A stretch of 64,000 nt of DNA from Rahnella ecdela (GCF_019049625.1 NZ_JAFMOY010000109.1:1-64000); one strand, 5' to 3'; shown: positions 7,165 to 18,863, counted from the first letter of the stretch. Notes: generated by a model from the sequence alone, not told the origin. Numbers and translations are program-made.

Positions 7165-8056
7165 ATACCGAACCCGCAATAAACTCACGCAGCCACTGGT
7201 GCGAGAGGTCGCGATGAGCGCGCTCGTGCCACACCATGTACATCTCAAAACCGGGAACATCCAGCGGTGGTTCCGTGATCTGTAAAGCGGAATTCCCGCG
7301 TACCAGACGCTCCGGTAGCATCGCCACCAGATCTGTCGTCATCAGTACCTGAACTACAAACAAAAAATGCGGTACAGAAAGCACCACACGCCGCGATAAA
7401 CTTTTCTCCGCCAGCGCGATGTCAGTATTGCCATAGAACCCGCCGCCATCGGGTGAAACGATCACATGTTCCAACGCGCAAAACTCGGTTAGCGATATCC
7501 CTTCTTTAATCAGAGAATGTCCTTTTCTGCTCACCAGAACATAACGTTCTGCAAAGAGTAAAGTACTGTGCAATCCGTTCGTTACCGCCTCACAGGTATG
7601 GAATGCCAGGTCCAGCGTCCCTTGCTCCATTTTGCGGATAATCCTCGCGGGCGACGTTTCAAAAATAGCCAGCCGGGCAGAAGGTGCGGCCACACGTAAC
7701 GCCTGCAATGCAGGTAAAACAATAGTGGATTCGCCGTAATCCGCAGCACCCAGTTGCCAGGTATTTTGCGCTGTCGACGGATTGAAGGTTTCACCTGCTG
7801 CGACAGCATTTTCCAGCGCCGCCAGCGCGTGTCGAAGCGGTTCACGCAATTCATCTGCACGTGCCGTAGGACGCATTCCCCGTGGCCCCGGCAGCAGCAG
7901 CGGATCATTGAAAAATTCGCGCAGTTTCGCCAGCTGGACACTGATGGAAGGTTGTGAAAGATGACGGCGCTGCGCAGTGCGTGTGACGTTTTGCTCTGCC
8001 AGCAAGACATCCAGCGTCAGCAAGAGATTGAGATCCAGACGACCGAAATTACCCAT
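7163..8056 (-). CDS. LysR-family transcriptional regulator
   Basis: A 297-aa LysR-type regulator. The N-terminal winged helix-turn-helix (NLLLTLDVLLAEQNVTRTA then LSQPSISVQLAKLREFF, residues 8-52) binds DNA, and the C-terminal periplasmic-binding-like domain from about residue 90 senses an unknown effector. It is transcribed divergently from the quinone reductase gene, with 85 bases between the two starts. This is the usual layout for a LysR regulator of its neighbour, so the reductase is its likely target. The ligand cannot be inferred. Confidence 0.9.
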   Translation of the reverse strand: MGNFGRLDLNLLLTLDVLLAEQNVTRTAQRRHLSQPSISVQLAKLREFFNDPLLLPGPRGMRPTARADELREPLRHALAALENAVAAGETFNPSTAQNTWQLGAADYGESTIVLPALQALRVAAPSARLAIFETSPARIIRKMEQGTLDLAFHTCEAVTNGLHSTLLFAERYVLVSRKGHSLIKEGISLTEFCALEHVIVSPDGGGFYGNTDIALAEKSLSRRVVLSVPHFLFVVQVLMTTDLVAMLPERLVRGNSALQITEPPLDVPGFEMYMVWHERAHRDLSHQWLREFIAGSV

Positions 8057-8141
8057 CGCTATACCTGTTATATGATCAATTCATTTCAACTATACCTGAC
8101 AGCGGCCTACTCTGCGTTCATCACTTACCGGAGATATCATC

Positions 8142-8915
8142 ATGAACATTTTGATCGTGTATGCCCACCCTGAGTCACAGTCATTAAACGGTTCGCTAAA
8201 AGATTTTGCAGTCAGCCATTTACAGGCTGCCGGGCACAATGTGCAGGTTTCAGATTTGTATGCAATGCAATGGAAAGCCGCGCTGGATGCCGGAGATAAT
8301 ACCGAGCCTTCGCCGGGACCTTTCCAGCCATCACAAGATTCGCAGCACGCTTATCATAATGGCACGCAAAGCCCTGACATAGCCGCTGAGCAGAAAAAAT
8401 TGCAGTGGTCGGATACGGTGATTTTCCAGTTCCCGCTGTGGTGGTTCTCCATGCCTGCGATTATGAAAGGTTGGGTGGAACGCGTTTATGCCTATGGATT
8501 TGCATATGGCGTTGGTGAACATTCCGACACACACTGGGGTGATCGCTACGGAGAAGGCAAAATGACCGGTAAACGCGCCATGTTGATAGTCACCACGGGC
8601 GGCTGGGAACCGCATTACAGCGCGCGTGGCATCAACGGCCCGATCGACGACTTACTGTTTCCGATCCACCACGGGATCCTGCATTATCCGGGATTCACCG
8701 TCCTGCCGCCGCTGGTGTTTTACCGCACCGGGCGGACGGATGAAAACCGCTACTCGCAAATGCTTTACGAACTCACTGAACGTCTGAATACATTAGAAAA
8801 CGCTTCACCAATTGCATTTCGTCAACAAAATGGCGGCGATTACGATATTCCTTCATTGACGCTAAAAACGGATATCACACCGGAGATAAACGGGTTTTCG
8901 GCGCATGTGAAATAA
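8142..8915 (+). CDS. NAD(P)H dehydrogenase (quinone), flavodoxin-like fold
   Basis: The 257-aa protein belongs to the NQO1/MdaB-type FMN/FAD quinone reductases. The N-terminal MNILIVYAHPESQSLN is the flavin phosphate-binding loop, and FPLWWFSMPAIMKGWVERV (about residues 97-115) is the conserved quinone/flavin pocket motif of the family. TTGGWEP, near residue 148, is another family element. It is cytoplasmic and would carry out two-electron reduction of quinones or related electrophiles, protecting against redox cycling. GGAG precedes the ATG. The divergent LysR regulator probably controls it. Confidence 0.9.
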   Translation: MNILIVYAHPESQSLNGSLKDFAVSHLQAAGHNVQVSDLYAMQWKAALDAGDNTEPSPGPFQPSQDSQHAYHNGTQSPDIAAEQKKLQWSDTVIFQFPLWWFSMPAIMKGWVERVYAYGFAYGVGEHSDTHWGDRYGEGKMTGKRAMLIVTTGGWEPHYSARGINGPIDDLLFPIHHGILHYPGFTVLPPLVFYRTGRTDENRYSQMLYELTERLNTLENASPIAFRQQNGGDYDIPSLTLKTDITPEINGFSAHVK

Positions 8916-8940
8916 TACGTTGAAAAGATTTCATGCATAA

Positions 8941-8979
8941 AAAAACGCCAGTGGATCTTGCGATCACACTGGCGTTTTT
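8941..8979. terminator. Bidirectional terminator between the quinone reductase and guaA
   Basis: AAAAACGCCAGTG pairs with CACTGGCGTTTTT around an inner GATC/GATC stem. The A run on one side and the T run on the other allow termination in both directions, serving both convergent genes. Confidence 0.92.
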
Positions 8980-9009
8980 ATGGGGCTAAGGCTCAGCTTG
9001 CGCTAAAAC

Positions 9010-10587
<1,578 letters not shown>

Positions 10588-10658
10588 GAGGGGGCGTTTT
10601 CCAGAAAGCAATAAAAGCGTTAAAACAACAGGTTAATTTTTCTAACAATCTAAAAGCA

Positions 10659-10683
10659 GACAGCGAGCCTTAAGCTCGCTGTC
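10659..10683. terminator. Hairpin in the guaB-guaA intergenic region
   Basis: A perfect 10-bp stem, GACAGCGAGC / GCTCGCTGTC, with a 5-base loop lies 7 bases after the guaB stop. On the guaBA strand it is followed by TGCTTTTAG, only a short T run. It may be a partial attenuator or an RNA-stability element between the two genes rather than a full terminator. Confidence 0.6.
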
Positions 10684-10690
10684 ATTCGGG

Positions 10691-12157
10691 TCAGGAACCC
10701 ATGCGGTAGTTCGGTGACTCTTTAGTAATCGTCACGTCATGTACGTGGCTTTCCTGGATCCCGGCACCGCTGATGCGGACAAACTCAGCCTTGGTGCGCA
10801 GGTCGTCGATGGTAGCACAACCGGTCAGCCCCATACAGGAGCGCAGACCGCCCATTTGCTGGTGGATGATCTCTTTCAGACGGCCTTTATACGCTACGCG
10901 ACCTTCGATACCTTCCGGCACCAGTTTGTCAGCAGCATTATCAGTCTGGAAGTAACGGTCAGAAGAGCCTTTGGACATCGCGCCCAGAGACCCCATACCG
11001 CGGTATGATTTGTACGAACGGCCCTGGAACAGCTCGATTTCGCCTGGAGATTCTTCTGTACCCGCCAGCATCCCGCCAACCATCACGCAGCTTGCGCCGG
11101 CAGCAATAGCTTTTGCGATATCGCCGGAGAAGCGGATACCGCCATCTGCGATGACAGGAATACCGGTACCTTCCAGCGCTTCAACTGCGTCAGAAACAGC
11201 AGTAATTTGCGGAACACCGACGCCGGTGACGATACGGGTAGTACAGATTGAGCCAGGACCGATACCGACTTTCACCGCGCTCACGCCCGCTTTCGCCAGT
11301 GCCAGAGCACCTGCGCCAGTCGCAACGTTACCGCCAATAATTTGCAGATCCGGGTATTTAGCGCGGGTTGCGCGGATACGTTCCAGAACGCCTTCGGAGT
11401 GGCCGTGTGAGGAGTCAATCAGCAGAACATCAACACCGGCAGCGACCAGTGCATCGATACGTTCTTCGTTGCCCGCACCTGCGCCAACCGCCGCACCGAC
11501 GCGCAGGCTGCCCTGCTCATCTTTACAGGCGTTCGGTTTACGTTCGGCTTTCTGGAAGTCTTTAACGGTGATCATCCCGAGCAGATGGAATTGCGCGTCA
11601 ACAACCAGCGCTTTCTCTACACGTTTTTCGTGCATTTTTTGCAGCACGACTTCACGGGCTTCGCCTTCCTTGACTGTAACCAGACGCTCTTTCGGCGTCA
11701 TGACCGCAGTCACAGGCTGTTCCAGGTCAGTCACGAAGCGCACGTCACGCCCGGTAATAATACCGACCAGTTCGTTTTCTTCAGTCACGACCGGATAACC
11801 GGCAAAACCGTTAATTTCGGTGAGTTCTTTAACCTGACGCAGAGTGGTCGCAGGTGTGACGGTTTTAGGGTCAGCAACAACGCCGCTTTCATGCTTTTTC
11901 ACGCGACGGACTTCTTCCGCCTGACGCTCAATAGACATGTTCTTATGGATGAATCCAAGGCCGCCTTCCTGCGCCAGAGCAATCGCCAGATTCGCTTCAG
12001 TCACGGTATCCATCGCTGCGGACAGCATAGGGATATTCAGACGGATTTTAGCGGTCAGTTGAGTACCGAGGTCGGCAGTATTAGGCAGAACTGTGGAGTG
12101 GGCTGGAACAAGGAGAACGTCGTCGAACGTTAGTGCTTCTTTTGCGATACGTAGCAT
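10691..12157 (-). CDS. guaB: IMP dehydrogenase
   Basis: Oxidises IMP to XMP with NAD+, the committed step of guanine nucleotide synthesis. The (beta/alpha)8 barrel is interrupted by two CBS domains (about residues 93-205). The catalytic cysteine loop [11 protein letters not shown] is near residue 300, and the flap region contains [10 protein letters not shown]. The start at 12157 ([11 protein letters not shown]) gives 488 aa, as in E. coli; upstream in-frame codons are not conserved. The gene is divergent from xseA across 168 bases that contain a CRP-like site. guaA follows on the same strand. Confidence 0.98.
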   Translation of the reverse strand: MLRIAKEALTFDDVLLVPAHSTVLPNTADLGTQLTAKIRLNIPMLSAAMDTVTEANLAIALAQEGGLGFIHKNMSIERQAEEVRRVKKHESGVVADPKTVTPATTLRQVKELTEINGFAGYPVVTEENELVGIITGRDVRFVTDLEQPVTAVMTPKERLVTVKEGEAREVVLQKMHEKRVEKALVVDAQFHLLGMITVKDFQKAERKPNACKDEQGSLRVGAAVGAGAGNEERIDALVAAGVDVLLIDSSHGHSEGVLERIRATRAKYPDLQIIGGNVATGAGALALAKAGVSAVKVGIGPGSICTTRIVTGVGVPQITAVSDAVEALEGTGIPVIADGGIRFSGDIAKAIAAGASCVMVGGMLAGTEESPGEIELFQGRSYKSYRGMGSLGAMSKGSSDRYFQTDNAADKLVPEGIEGRVAYKGRLKEIIHQQMGGLRSCMGLTGCATIDDLRTKAEFVRISGAGIQESHVHDVTITKESPNYRMGS

Positions 12158-12310
12158 GGGCAATATCTCACCAAGGTGGATGCGGAAAAGATAAAATATT
12201 GCAGCGGGAGTATACAGGTGAGTAGGCATTCCGACCAGAACTATTTCAAAAACTTCTTGATTACCTTTTGTGGGCATGTAGTATCAACCGATTAAGTCTC
12301 TGTTTTTGAA

Positions 12311-12326
12311 TTTGATCTGGATCACA
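12311..12326. promoter_or_regulatory. CRP-like site in the guaB/xseA divergent region
   Basis: TTTGA-TCTGGA-TCACA differs from the CRP consensus TGTGA-N6-TCACA at one of ten core positions. It lies about 155 bases upstream of the guaB start and its last base is the first base of the xseA start codon. CRP control of guaB from a distant upstream site is known in E. coli, so conservation of the position supports the call. Overlap with the xseA start region could also affect xseA. Confidence 0.7.
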
Positions 12327-13699
12327 TGTCACTACCTTCTTCGCCTCCAATTTTTACCGTAAGCCGCCTGAATCAGACGGTCCGACAGTTGCTGGAAAAC
12401 GAAATGGGTCAGATCTGGCTCTCCGGTGAGATTTCAAACTTCTCTCAGCCTTCCTCCGGCCACTGGTATTTTACGCTCAAAGATGACCGCGCTCAGGTCA
12501 AATGCGCGATGTTCCGCAATTCCAACCGCCGCACGACATTCCGTCCGCAAAACGGTCAGCAGGTGCTGGTTCGCGCGACCATTACTTTGTATGAACCGCG
12601 TGGTGATTATCAGCTGATTGCCGAAAGCATGCAGGAAGCCGGTGACGGCCTGTTGCAGCAAAAATTCGATTTACTGAAACAGCAACTGGCCGCCGAAGGT
12701 CTGTTTGATGCGCAGTTTAAACAACCGCTGCCCTCGCCTGCTAAATGCGTCGGGGTGATCACTTCCGCCAGCGGCGCTGCTCTGCATGACATCTTAAATG
12801 TCTTAAAGCGCCGCGATCCGTCGTTACCCGTCATTATCTATCCCACCTCCGTTCAGGGCGTGGATGCACCGGCGCAAATTGTCAGAGCTATTAAGCTGGC
12901 GAATACCCGCGAAGAAGTGGATGTTTTGATTGTCGGGCGCGGTGGCGGTTCACTGGAAGATTTGTGGAGCTTTAATGATGAGCGCGTGGCGCGGGCGATT
13001 TTTGCCAGCCGCATTCCGGTAGTCAGCGCCGTCGGCCACGAAACCGACGTTACCATTGCTGATTTTGTCGCTGATTTACGTGCGCCAACGCCGTCGGCCG
13101 CCGCAGAGCTCATCAGCCGCAATCAGCTTGAACTGCTGCGTCAGATCCAGTCCCAGCAGCAGCGCCTCGAAATGGCGATGGATTATTACCTCGCGCAGTT
13201 GATTCAGCGCTTCACTCGTCTGAATCATCGCCTGCAACAGCAGCATCCGCATTTGCGTCTGGCGCGCCAGCAAACGACGTTGTTCAAGCTGCGCCGTCGT
13301 CTGGATGAAGCGATGCAAAACCAGCTGCGCCAGATGCTGCGCCGCACCGACCGTTTACAGCAGCGCCTGACACAGCAACAGCCGCAACCGCGTATTCACC
13401 ACGCTCAGCAACGGGTCCAGCAACTACAATACCGGCTGCAACAGGCGATGTCATCGCAGCTGACCGAAAGTCGCCAGCGTTTTGGAACCGCCTGCACACA
13501 ACTTGAAAGCGTCAGCCCGCTGGCGACCCTCGCCCGTGGCTACAGCGTGACGACGACGCCACAGGGCGCATTGCTGAAGAAAACCACGCAGACCGCACCG
13601 GGCGATACGCTGAAAACGCGTCTGGCCGATGGCTGGATTGAAAGTGAAGTGAAATCGATTGTGGTGGAGAAGAAAGCGCGGAAACGTGCGGTTAAATAA
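12326..13699 (+). CDS. xseA: Exodeoxyribonuclease VII large subunit
   Basis: The large subunit of the single-strand-specific exonuclease that trims DNA in mismatch repair and damage processing. The N-terminal OB-fold ([20 protein letters not shown], residues 29-48) binds single-stranded DNA. The catalytic core contains [19 protein letters not shown] and the [11 protein letters not shown] motif near residue 205, followed by [12 protein letters not shown]. The C-terminal third is a long coiled coil rich in Q and R that binds many XseB subunits. The 457-aa length is normal. It is divergent from guaB as in E. coli. Confidence 0.98.
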   Translation: MSLPSSPPIFTVSRLNQTVRQLLENEMGQIWLSGEISNFSQPSSGHWYFTLKDDRAQVKCAMFRNSNRRTTFRPQNGQQVLVRATITLYEPRGDYQLIAESMQEAGDGLLQQKFDLLKQQLAAEGLFDAQFKQPLPSPAKCVGVITSASGAALHDILNVLKRRDPSLPVIIYPTSVQGVDAPAQIVRAIKLANTREEVDVLIVGRGGGSLEDLWSFNDERVARAIFASRIPVVSAVGHETDVTIADFVADLRAPTPSAAAELISRNQLELLRQIQSQQQRLEMAMDYYLAQLIQRFTRLNHRLQQQHPHLRLARQQTTLFKLRRRLDEAMQNQLRQMLRRTDRLQQRLTQQQPQPRIHHAQQRVQQLQYRLQQAMSSQLTESRQRFGTACTQLESVSPLATLARGYSVTTTPQGALLKKTTQTAPGDTLKTRLADGWIESEVKSIVVEKKARKRAVK

Positions 13700-13723
13700 G
13701 TGCTGGGTTTAAAAAACTCTTAG

Positions 13724-13745
13724 CCTCCCCCGGCGACGGGGGAGG
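13724..13745. terminator. GC-rich hairpin between convergent xseA and the GH31 gene
   Basis: CCTCCCCC / GGGGGAGG with a six-base loop, 25 bases after the xseA stop and 12 bases before the convergent glycosidase stop. The A run just upstream (AAAAAAC) would act as a T run for the glycosidase strand. Confidence 0.65.
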
Positions 13746-13757
13746 TGATTGAAAAGA

Positions 13758-16121
13758 TTACAGATTATAGTTATTCGTTTTCACACCATTCACCCAAACT
13801 TCACGCGACTCGCCTTCCGGCAGCACAATATTCAGGGTTTTCCATGCAGGTTTGAAATCGCCGCGCTGCACCAGCGTGATGTCGATTCGCTGATCGTTGC
13901 TGGCAATATCCCAGTTCAGCCAGAGCGCATGATTCTGTTCCCAGCGGTGGCTTTCGCCGTCGTCCTCAAACAGCATACCTGACGATTTAGCCTGACCCGG
14001 CACCGGATATACATGTAATTCGCGCAGCATATCTTTGTGGGTATTAACATGCGCCAGACGGCAGGATTGCGGCAACGCTGCGCCCGCGCGCACCAGCAAC
14101 GGCAGACGATCCAGAGGTGCATTCAGCGTGACTGTCTGAGCACCCGCAAACCATTCTCCGGTGTAGAAATCACACCAGCCGATACCGTTATCCGGCAGAT
14201 AAACATCACGTTCACGCTGACCTTCATCCACTACGCTGGCGACCAGTAAATCACGCCCCATCAGGAAATCGTCGGTTTCTGCGAAGGTGTTTTTGTCGTG
14301 CTCGTGGTCAAGGAATGTCGGACGCAGCATCGGCTCGTCGTCCGCATGAGCCTGCCACAGCAAAGTGTAGAAATACGGCAGCAGACGGTAGCGCAGACGG
14401 ATGGCATCGCGGATAAGCGGCGTCACCTGTGGGTACATCCACGGCTCATTTACCGTGTGATCGTCATTCCAGGAGTGAATGGTGAATCGCGGGTGCATCA
14501 CGCCGTTTTGTACCCAGCGGACAAACAGTTCGGCATCCGGCTTATCGCCCGAGAAACCGCCGACATCGTGCCCGACGTTGTACAAACCCGATAAACTCAT
14601 GCCAATGCCCATACGCGTGTTGTAGCGCAGCGTCTGCCAGCTGGTGCGGTTATCGCCACTCCACGTTTGCACATAACGCTGCATGCCTGCGCAACCGGAA
14701 CGTGAAATCAGATACGGACGGATTTCCGGCGCAAAACTTTGCTGCGCTTCAAAGGATGCCCGCATCATCAGCAGCGGCATCACCGGGCGGATATGTTTGA
14801 TGGCGATGGATTTGCCAAAGCCGTGGCAGCGCGCATCGCTGTCCCAGACTTCATATTCGTTATTGTCATTCCACGTCGAACCGATGCCTTTTTCCAGCAG
14901 CTGCTGCGTCACGCCTTCCTGCCACCAGCGTACCGCCGAAGGATGGGTGAAATCGAGATGCGAGCCTTCATCGTCCCAGAAAACAGAGCGTTCCGGCACA
15001 TTGTTTTCGCTGTCGCGGATAAACAGTCCCTGCTCCGCCACCTGCCCGTACTGCGGGTGATCCTGCAACAGGCAAGGTTTGATGTTGGCCGCCAGACGAA
15101 TACCGGCGTCCAGGAACGCCTTTGACATCACTTCCGGCTCCGGCACTTTGTCGTAGTTCCAGTTGAACACGTAACGCTTATTGCCAATCGAGGTGTAACC
15201 CGATGAAAGCTGGAAGGAATCGCACGGAATTTCATGCTGCTGGCACAGCGTGATGAATTTCATCAGCTGCTGCTGGGCGTCCGGGGCATCGGTGTAATAC
15301 ATGGTCGAGCCGCTGTAGCCGAGGCTCCATTTCGGGCCAAACGTGGTTTTACCGGTCAGACGTACCAGCTTTTTGGTGACGTCGAGAGACGTCGGTCCGA
15401 TGAAAAGGTAATAATCCAGATCGCCCGCTTCAGCGCTGAAACGACGATACGGTAAATGGTAATTATCCAGTTCATTGCCGAGATCAAGCCAGACATTGCT
15501 GAGATTGTCGTAGAACAGGCCAAAACTGACCTCATTACGGCGCGTCATGGTGAACGGTATGTGTTTGTACAAGGGATCGGTGCTCGCGGCGTTGTAACCC
15601 ATCGCATCCAGATTGCGCATTTCAAAACGACGACCGCTGCGGTTAAGGTCACCGGCTTTTTCACCCAACCCGTAGACACCGTCCTGCGCCTCACGCAGCT
15701 GATAGTGCGCTGACGCATCGTTTTTAACGCCGAGCATATAGGCGCCGGTTTTACGGTCTTTCACCAGAGGAAGCCACGCGCCAGCGTCATTCTTATATTC
15801 CCATTCCAGCCAGAGCGGCTGATGTACCGTCACGCGCAGCGCGTCAGTAGTCAGGATCAGACCGTCTTCGCTTTGTTCCAGCTGATAGCCCGGCAGTGAA
15901 AAACCTTCGTTGCTCAGGCGGTCACGCCCTTCCCACGGCACGTCATTTTGTGGTGCGATGCTCCAGGTACGATCCAGCGCCAGCTCGCCATTGCGCTGAA
16001 TAAATACGCGGATTAATCCCTGCTCCAACACGCGCACCGAAAACAGATGGTTACCATCGACACGTAAATCAATACCTGCATCGTGTTGCCCGGCAATCTC
16101 CCAGTGTTTTAACGTCTTCAT
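13758..16121 (-). CDS. Glycoside hydrolase family 31 alpha-glycosidase
   Basis: A 787-aa retaining alpha-glycosidase of the GH31 clan (alpha-glucosidase/alpha-xylosidase group). The N-terminal beta-sandwich is followed by the catalytic barrel, with the nucleophile D419 in WNDNNE and the acid/base D490 in GDNRTSW. The C-terminal beta-domains contain the substrate-shaping YNVGHDVGGFSG segment, common in the family. No signal peptide, so it works in the cytoplasm on an imported oligosaccharide. Its ATG overlaps the stop of the upstream sugar-type transporter gene by four bases (ATGA), and a LacI-family regulator is divergent. The exact substrate linkage cannot be read from the sequence. Confidence 0.93.
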   Translation of the reverse strand: MKTLKHWEIAGQHDAGIDLRVDGNHLFSVRVLEQGLIRVFIQRNGELALDRTWSIAPQNDVPWEGRDRLSNEGFSLPGYQLEQSEDGLILTTDALRVTVHQPLWLEWEYKNDAGAWLPLVKDRKTGAYMLGVKNDASAHYQLREAQDGVYGLGEKAGDLNRSGRRFEMRNLDAMGYNAASTDPLYKHIPFTMTRRNEVSFGLFYDNLSNVWLDLGNELDNYHLPYRRFSAEAGDLDYYLFIGPTSLDVTKKLVRLTGKTTFGPKWSLGYSGSTMYYTDAPDAQQQLMKFITLCQQHEIPCDSFQLSSGYTSIGNKRYVFNWNYDKVPEPEVMSKAFLDAGIRLAANIKPCLLQDHPQYGQVAEQGLFIRDSENNVPERSVFWDDEGSHLDFTHPSAVRWWQEGVTQQLLEKGIGSTWNDNNEYEVWDSDARCHGFGKSIAIKHIRPVMPLLMMRASFEAQQSFAPEIRPYLISRSGCAGMQRYVQTWSGDNRTSWQTLRYNTRMGIGMSLSGLYNVGHDVGGFSGDKPDAELFVRWVQNGVMHPRFTIHSWNDDHTVNEPWMYPQVTPLIRDAIRLRYRLLPYFYTLLWQAHADDEPMLRPTFLDHEHDKNTFAETDDFLMGRDLLVASVVDEGQRERDVYLPDNGIGWCDFYTGEWFAGAQTVTLNAPLDRLPLLVRAGAALPQSCRLAHVNTHKDMLRELHVYPVPGQAKSSGMLFEDDGESHRWEQNHALWLNWDIASNDQRIDITLVQRGDFKPAWKTLNIVLPEGESREVWVNGVKTNNYNL

Positions 16122-17431
16122 ACACTCTCCCTTTTTGCCGGATTGCGGCGTTCAGCGATCAGGGCAATCAGGAAAACCGCCCCAATCAAATCAAAGAATC
16201 CCATGGCGATAAACAGCGGATTGAAACCCATTTTGTCGGCAACTGCGCCGATTAGCAGTGAAAACAGGAAACTGGCGATCCACGCAGACGACCCGCGCAT
16301 ACCATTCACCGTGGCGACCTGATGTTTATCGAATGTCTCGACCACCACGGCGCTGAGCATGCAGGAGATCACCTGATGACCGAATCCGCCAATGGAGATC
16401 AGCGCGATGGCGGCGTACGGGCTTTTCGTGACGGCAACCAGTGCCAGAGACAGCATCATAAATGCGCCGGTGACTGAGCTGGCGACGATGGAATTAATAC
16501 GCGTGCAGCCAAACACTTTGCGGTACAGCGTGGTGAGATAGCCGCTGGCAATACTCCCCAGATCGGCGGCCAGGAATGGCAACCAGGCGAACATCACGAT
16601 GTGTTTTAAATCCATCCCGCGCTCGTTGGCAAGGTACAACGGCACCCAAAAACTGAATACGGCCCAGGCTGGTTCGGCCAGAAATGCCGGAATGGCGATC
16701 CCGTAGAATTTTTTGTTTTTGCAGACAATTTTCAGCGATTTGATAAACGGCAGACGCGTTTGTTGCGGCTCGTTATCGGAACGGATCAGCGCCAGCTCAT
16801 CTTTGCTTAAATTCGGATGTGTCTCCGGTGAATGGTAGAACTTCCACCACAGCAATACCCACAACATCGACAGTACGCCGCAGAACAGAAAGGCACCTCG
16901 CCAGCCAAATGACAGGTGAGCAACCAGGATAATCGGCGGAGCCAGCATGGCGCCAATCGAGAAACCGACGCCAGCCCAACCTGCGGCGACCGGACGTTCC
17001 TTACGCGGGAACCAGTCGGAAATCGCTTTGGCATTGGCCGGCGTCGCCGCCGCCTCTGCGCTGCCCATGAAGAATCTCAAAACCGCCAGCTGGATCCAGC
17101 TGCCCGCCCCGGCGTGAAGCATACAAACGACGGCCCAGATTGAAGCGCAAATCAGGAAACCCAGTTTTAAACCAATCACATCAATCAGCCAGCCGCACAA
17201 TGGCTGGAAGATGGTGTAAGCCGCCTGAAAGGCCGCCACGATGTAAGAATATTGTTCGGTGGTCATATTCAGGCTGGTTTTCAGTTCAGCCGCCAGCAGA
17301 CCCAGAGAATTTCGCGTGACGTAGTTTACCGTCACCCCCAACAGGAACAGTGCCAGCATCCACCAGCGTAAGGCTTTTATTTTTCGACGTCCGGCAACAG
17401 CCGTCGTTTCGGTGTTGATCTCAATTGTCAT
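16118..17431 (-). CDS. MFS transporter, anion:cation symporter (ExuT-like) family
   Basis: A 437-aa inner-membrane carrier with twelve predicted helices. The N-terminal RWWMLALFLLGVTVNYVTRN and the 'GWLIDVIGLKLGF' loop between helices 2 and 3 are typical of the ACS branch that includes hexuronate and glycerate-type transporters. It probably supplies the substrate of the co-transcribed GH31 enzyme, to which it is translationally coupled. GGGAG precedes the start codon. The regulator gene lies divergently upstream. The substrate is presumably an alpha-linked di- or oligosaccharide or an acidic glycoside (inference from the partner). Confidence 0.9.
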   Translation of the reverse strand: MTIEINTETTAVAGRRKIKALRWWMLALFLLGVTVNYVTRNSLGLLAAELKTSLNMTTEQYSYIVAAFQAAYTIFQPLCGWLIDVIGLKLGFLICASIWAVVCMLHAGAGSWIQLAVLRFFMGSAEAAATPANAKAISDWFPRKERPVAAGWAGVGFSIGAMLAPPIILVAHLSFGWRGAFLFCGVLSMLWVLLWWKFYHSPETHPNLSKDELALIRSDNEPQQTRLPFIKSLKIVCKNKKFYGIAIPAFLAEPAWAVFSFWVPLYLANERGMDLKHIVMFAWLPFLAADLGSIASGYLTTLYRKVFGCTRINSIVASSVTGAFMMLSLALVAVTKSPYAAIALISIGGFGHQVISCMLSAVVVETFDKHQVATVNGMRGSSAWIASFLFSLLIGAVADKMGFNPLFIAMGFFDLIGAVFLIALIAERRNPAKRESV

Positions 17432-17530
17432 GTCCGTTCTCCCACCCGTCGGCCAGGCCGCAGATGATGTGTTATATGAGGGTCTTCTGCAGAGTAGGCA
17501 GACGGATTTGTGAGCGAAACGTGATTTTTT

Positions 17531-17545
17531 GCAAAAGCTTTCACG
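17531..17545. promoter_or_regulatory. Candidate LacI-family operator
   Basis: GCAAAAGCTTTCACG has an 8-bp palindromic centre (AAAGCTTT) like many LacI/GalR-family operators. It lies in the 214-base gap between the divergent transporter and LacI-family genes. No second copy was found, so the call rests on position and symmetry. Confidence 0.4.
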
Positions 17546-17645
17546 CTATAACTGCGGGGCGAATTCAGGACGGATAAAAGCTTATGTGTTCCCGACCTTC
17601 TCACGTGAAAAATTTTGCATGGACGATTTTGAAGGAGATCACAGT

Positions 17646-18728
17646 TTGAAAGGAAAGTTAAATATCCAGCAAATTGCCGACCAGACGGGGCTTTCAATCA
17701 GCACGGTTTCACGGGTTCTGGCCGGAAAAAATAACACCAGCAGCAATGCGCGCGACCGAGTACTGGAATGCGCCAAATCTCAGGGCGTACTGGATGGCCT
17801 TTCCACCGGCCGGCTGATGCTCAACAATATTATGATTTTTGCCCCGGCCCGTGCGTTTGACGTGCGCAGTGATATTTTCTATTACAAAGTGATCCAGGGC
17901 ATTCTGGCAGCGACTGCCAATCATGAAGTTCGCGTCCGCTACTGTGCGATGGAAGAGGAAAATGCTGACGCGGCGCTGTTTATCTCCAAAATGACAGAAC
18001 CGCTAACTGAAGCAGGGATGCTGGTCGGCATTGACGATCCACATATTCACCAGCTTGCCTCTGAGATGGGCAAACCTTGCGTGCTGGTTAACTGCTATGA
18101 CCGCTTTATGCACCACGACAGTGTGAGCCCGGATCACCAGACGATGGGTGATGTCGCCTGCGATTATCTGTTTTCTCAGGGTCATAAGCATATCGTGACC
18201 GTGCAATGCCTGCGCCGCCATACGATGGAACTGCGGCTGACCGGCATCAAACAGGCATTTGCACGTCATCATCAGACCTTCTGCGACAAGCAACATTTGA
18301 TTAATACTTCCGGTTTTGGCGCGCAGGAAAGTGAACAAGCGCTGCTGGAATATCTGGATGCGTTGACGCCCGAGCAGCCGGTTCCCACTGCGATTCTTGC
18401 CGGAGGCGATTTTATGGCGTCAGGCATAGTGGCGGCGTTATCAAAACGCGGTTTGTCCGTGCCGGGCGATATCAGCATTATCAGTACCGACGGGTTTAAT
18501 CTGGCGGAGATCCACGATGTTCCGCTGACGGCTGTCCATGTTCCGCGTGATGAACTGGGCGCAGAGGCGATTGCTTTGCTTCAGCGTCGCATGTTTCGCC
18601 CGGATGCGCCGCACACCACGCAATTGTTACAAGGTAAGCTGGTGGTGCGGGATTCGGTCAGAAAAGCCTCCGGACGCGCAGTGACTTCCCATCCGCATAA
18701 ATTGTATGACTTACAGCCGGACAGATAA
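17646..18728 (+). CDS. LacI-family transcriptional regulator of the GH31 operon
   Basis: The N-terminal LacI-type helix-turn-helix is clear (IQQIADQTGLSISTVSRVLAG, about residues 7-27), followed by the hinge and a periplasmic-binding-like effector domain. The TTG start at 17646 is chosen because AAGGAG stands eight bases upstream and the HTH then begins at the usual distance from the N-terminus. The ATG at 17619 would add nine atypical residues and has no site. The product is 360 aa. The insert between HTH and effector core looks unusual (CAKSQGVLDGLSTGRL) but in frame. It probably represses the divergent transporter/glycosidase pair until the sugar is present. Confidence 0.9.
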   Translation: MKGKLNIQQIADQTGLSISTVSRVLAGKNNTSSNARDRVLECAKSQGVLDGLSTGRLMLNNIMIFAPARAFDVRSDIFYYKVIQGILAATANHEVRVRYCAMEEENADAALFISKMTEPLTEAGMLVGIDDPHIHQLASEMGKPCVLVNCYDRFMHHDSVSPDHQTMGDVACDYLFSQGHKHIVTVQCLRRHTMELRLTGIKQAFARHHQTFCDKQHLINTSGFGAQESEQALLEYLDALTPEQPVPTAILAGGDFMASGIVAALSKRGLSVPGDISIISTDGFNLAEIHDVPLTAVHVPRDELGAEAIALLQRRMFRPDAPHTTQLLQGKLVVRDSVRKASGRAVTSHPHKLYDLQPDR

Positions 18729-18863
18729 ATCTCATCTTTTACAGACGCGACGCGGAGCAGGCCTATACTGACGGAGATGGTGAATCATTAGCCACATTTC
18801 AGTATCCGATGGTCAGAACACCTTTCTTTCACCTGCGGGTGAGCCTTGATAAGGAGATTCATG

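Noticed and set aside
10971..11798. 275-codon plus-strand frame opposite guaB
   Set aside because: Shadow of guaB with strongly skewed S/P/A/T composition; no ribosome site.
12279..12300. Possible PurR box upstream of guaB
   Set aside because: The best 16-mer near 12284-12299 matches the consensus at only about nine positions.
18738..18769. TTTACA and TATACT as a promoter for the protease gene
   Set aside because: The spacing is 20 bases, too long for a confident sigma-70 promoter.
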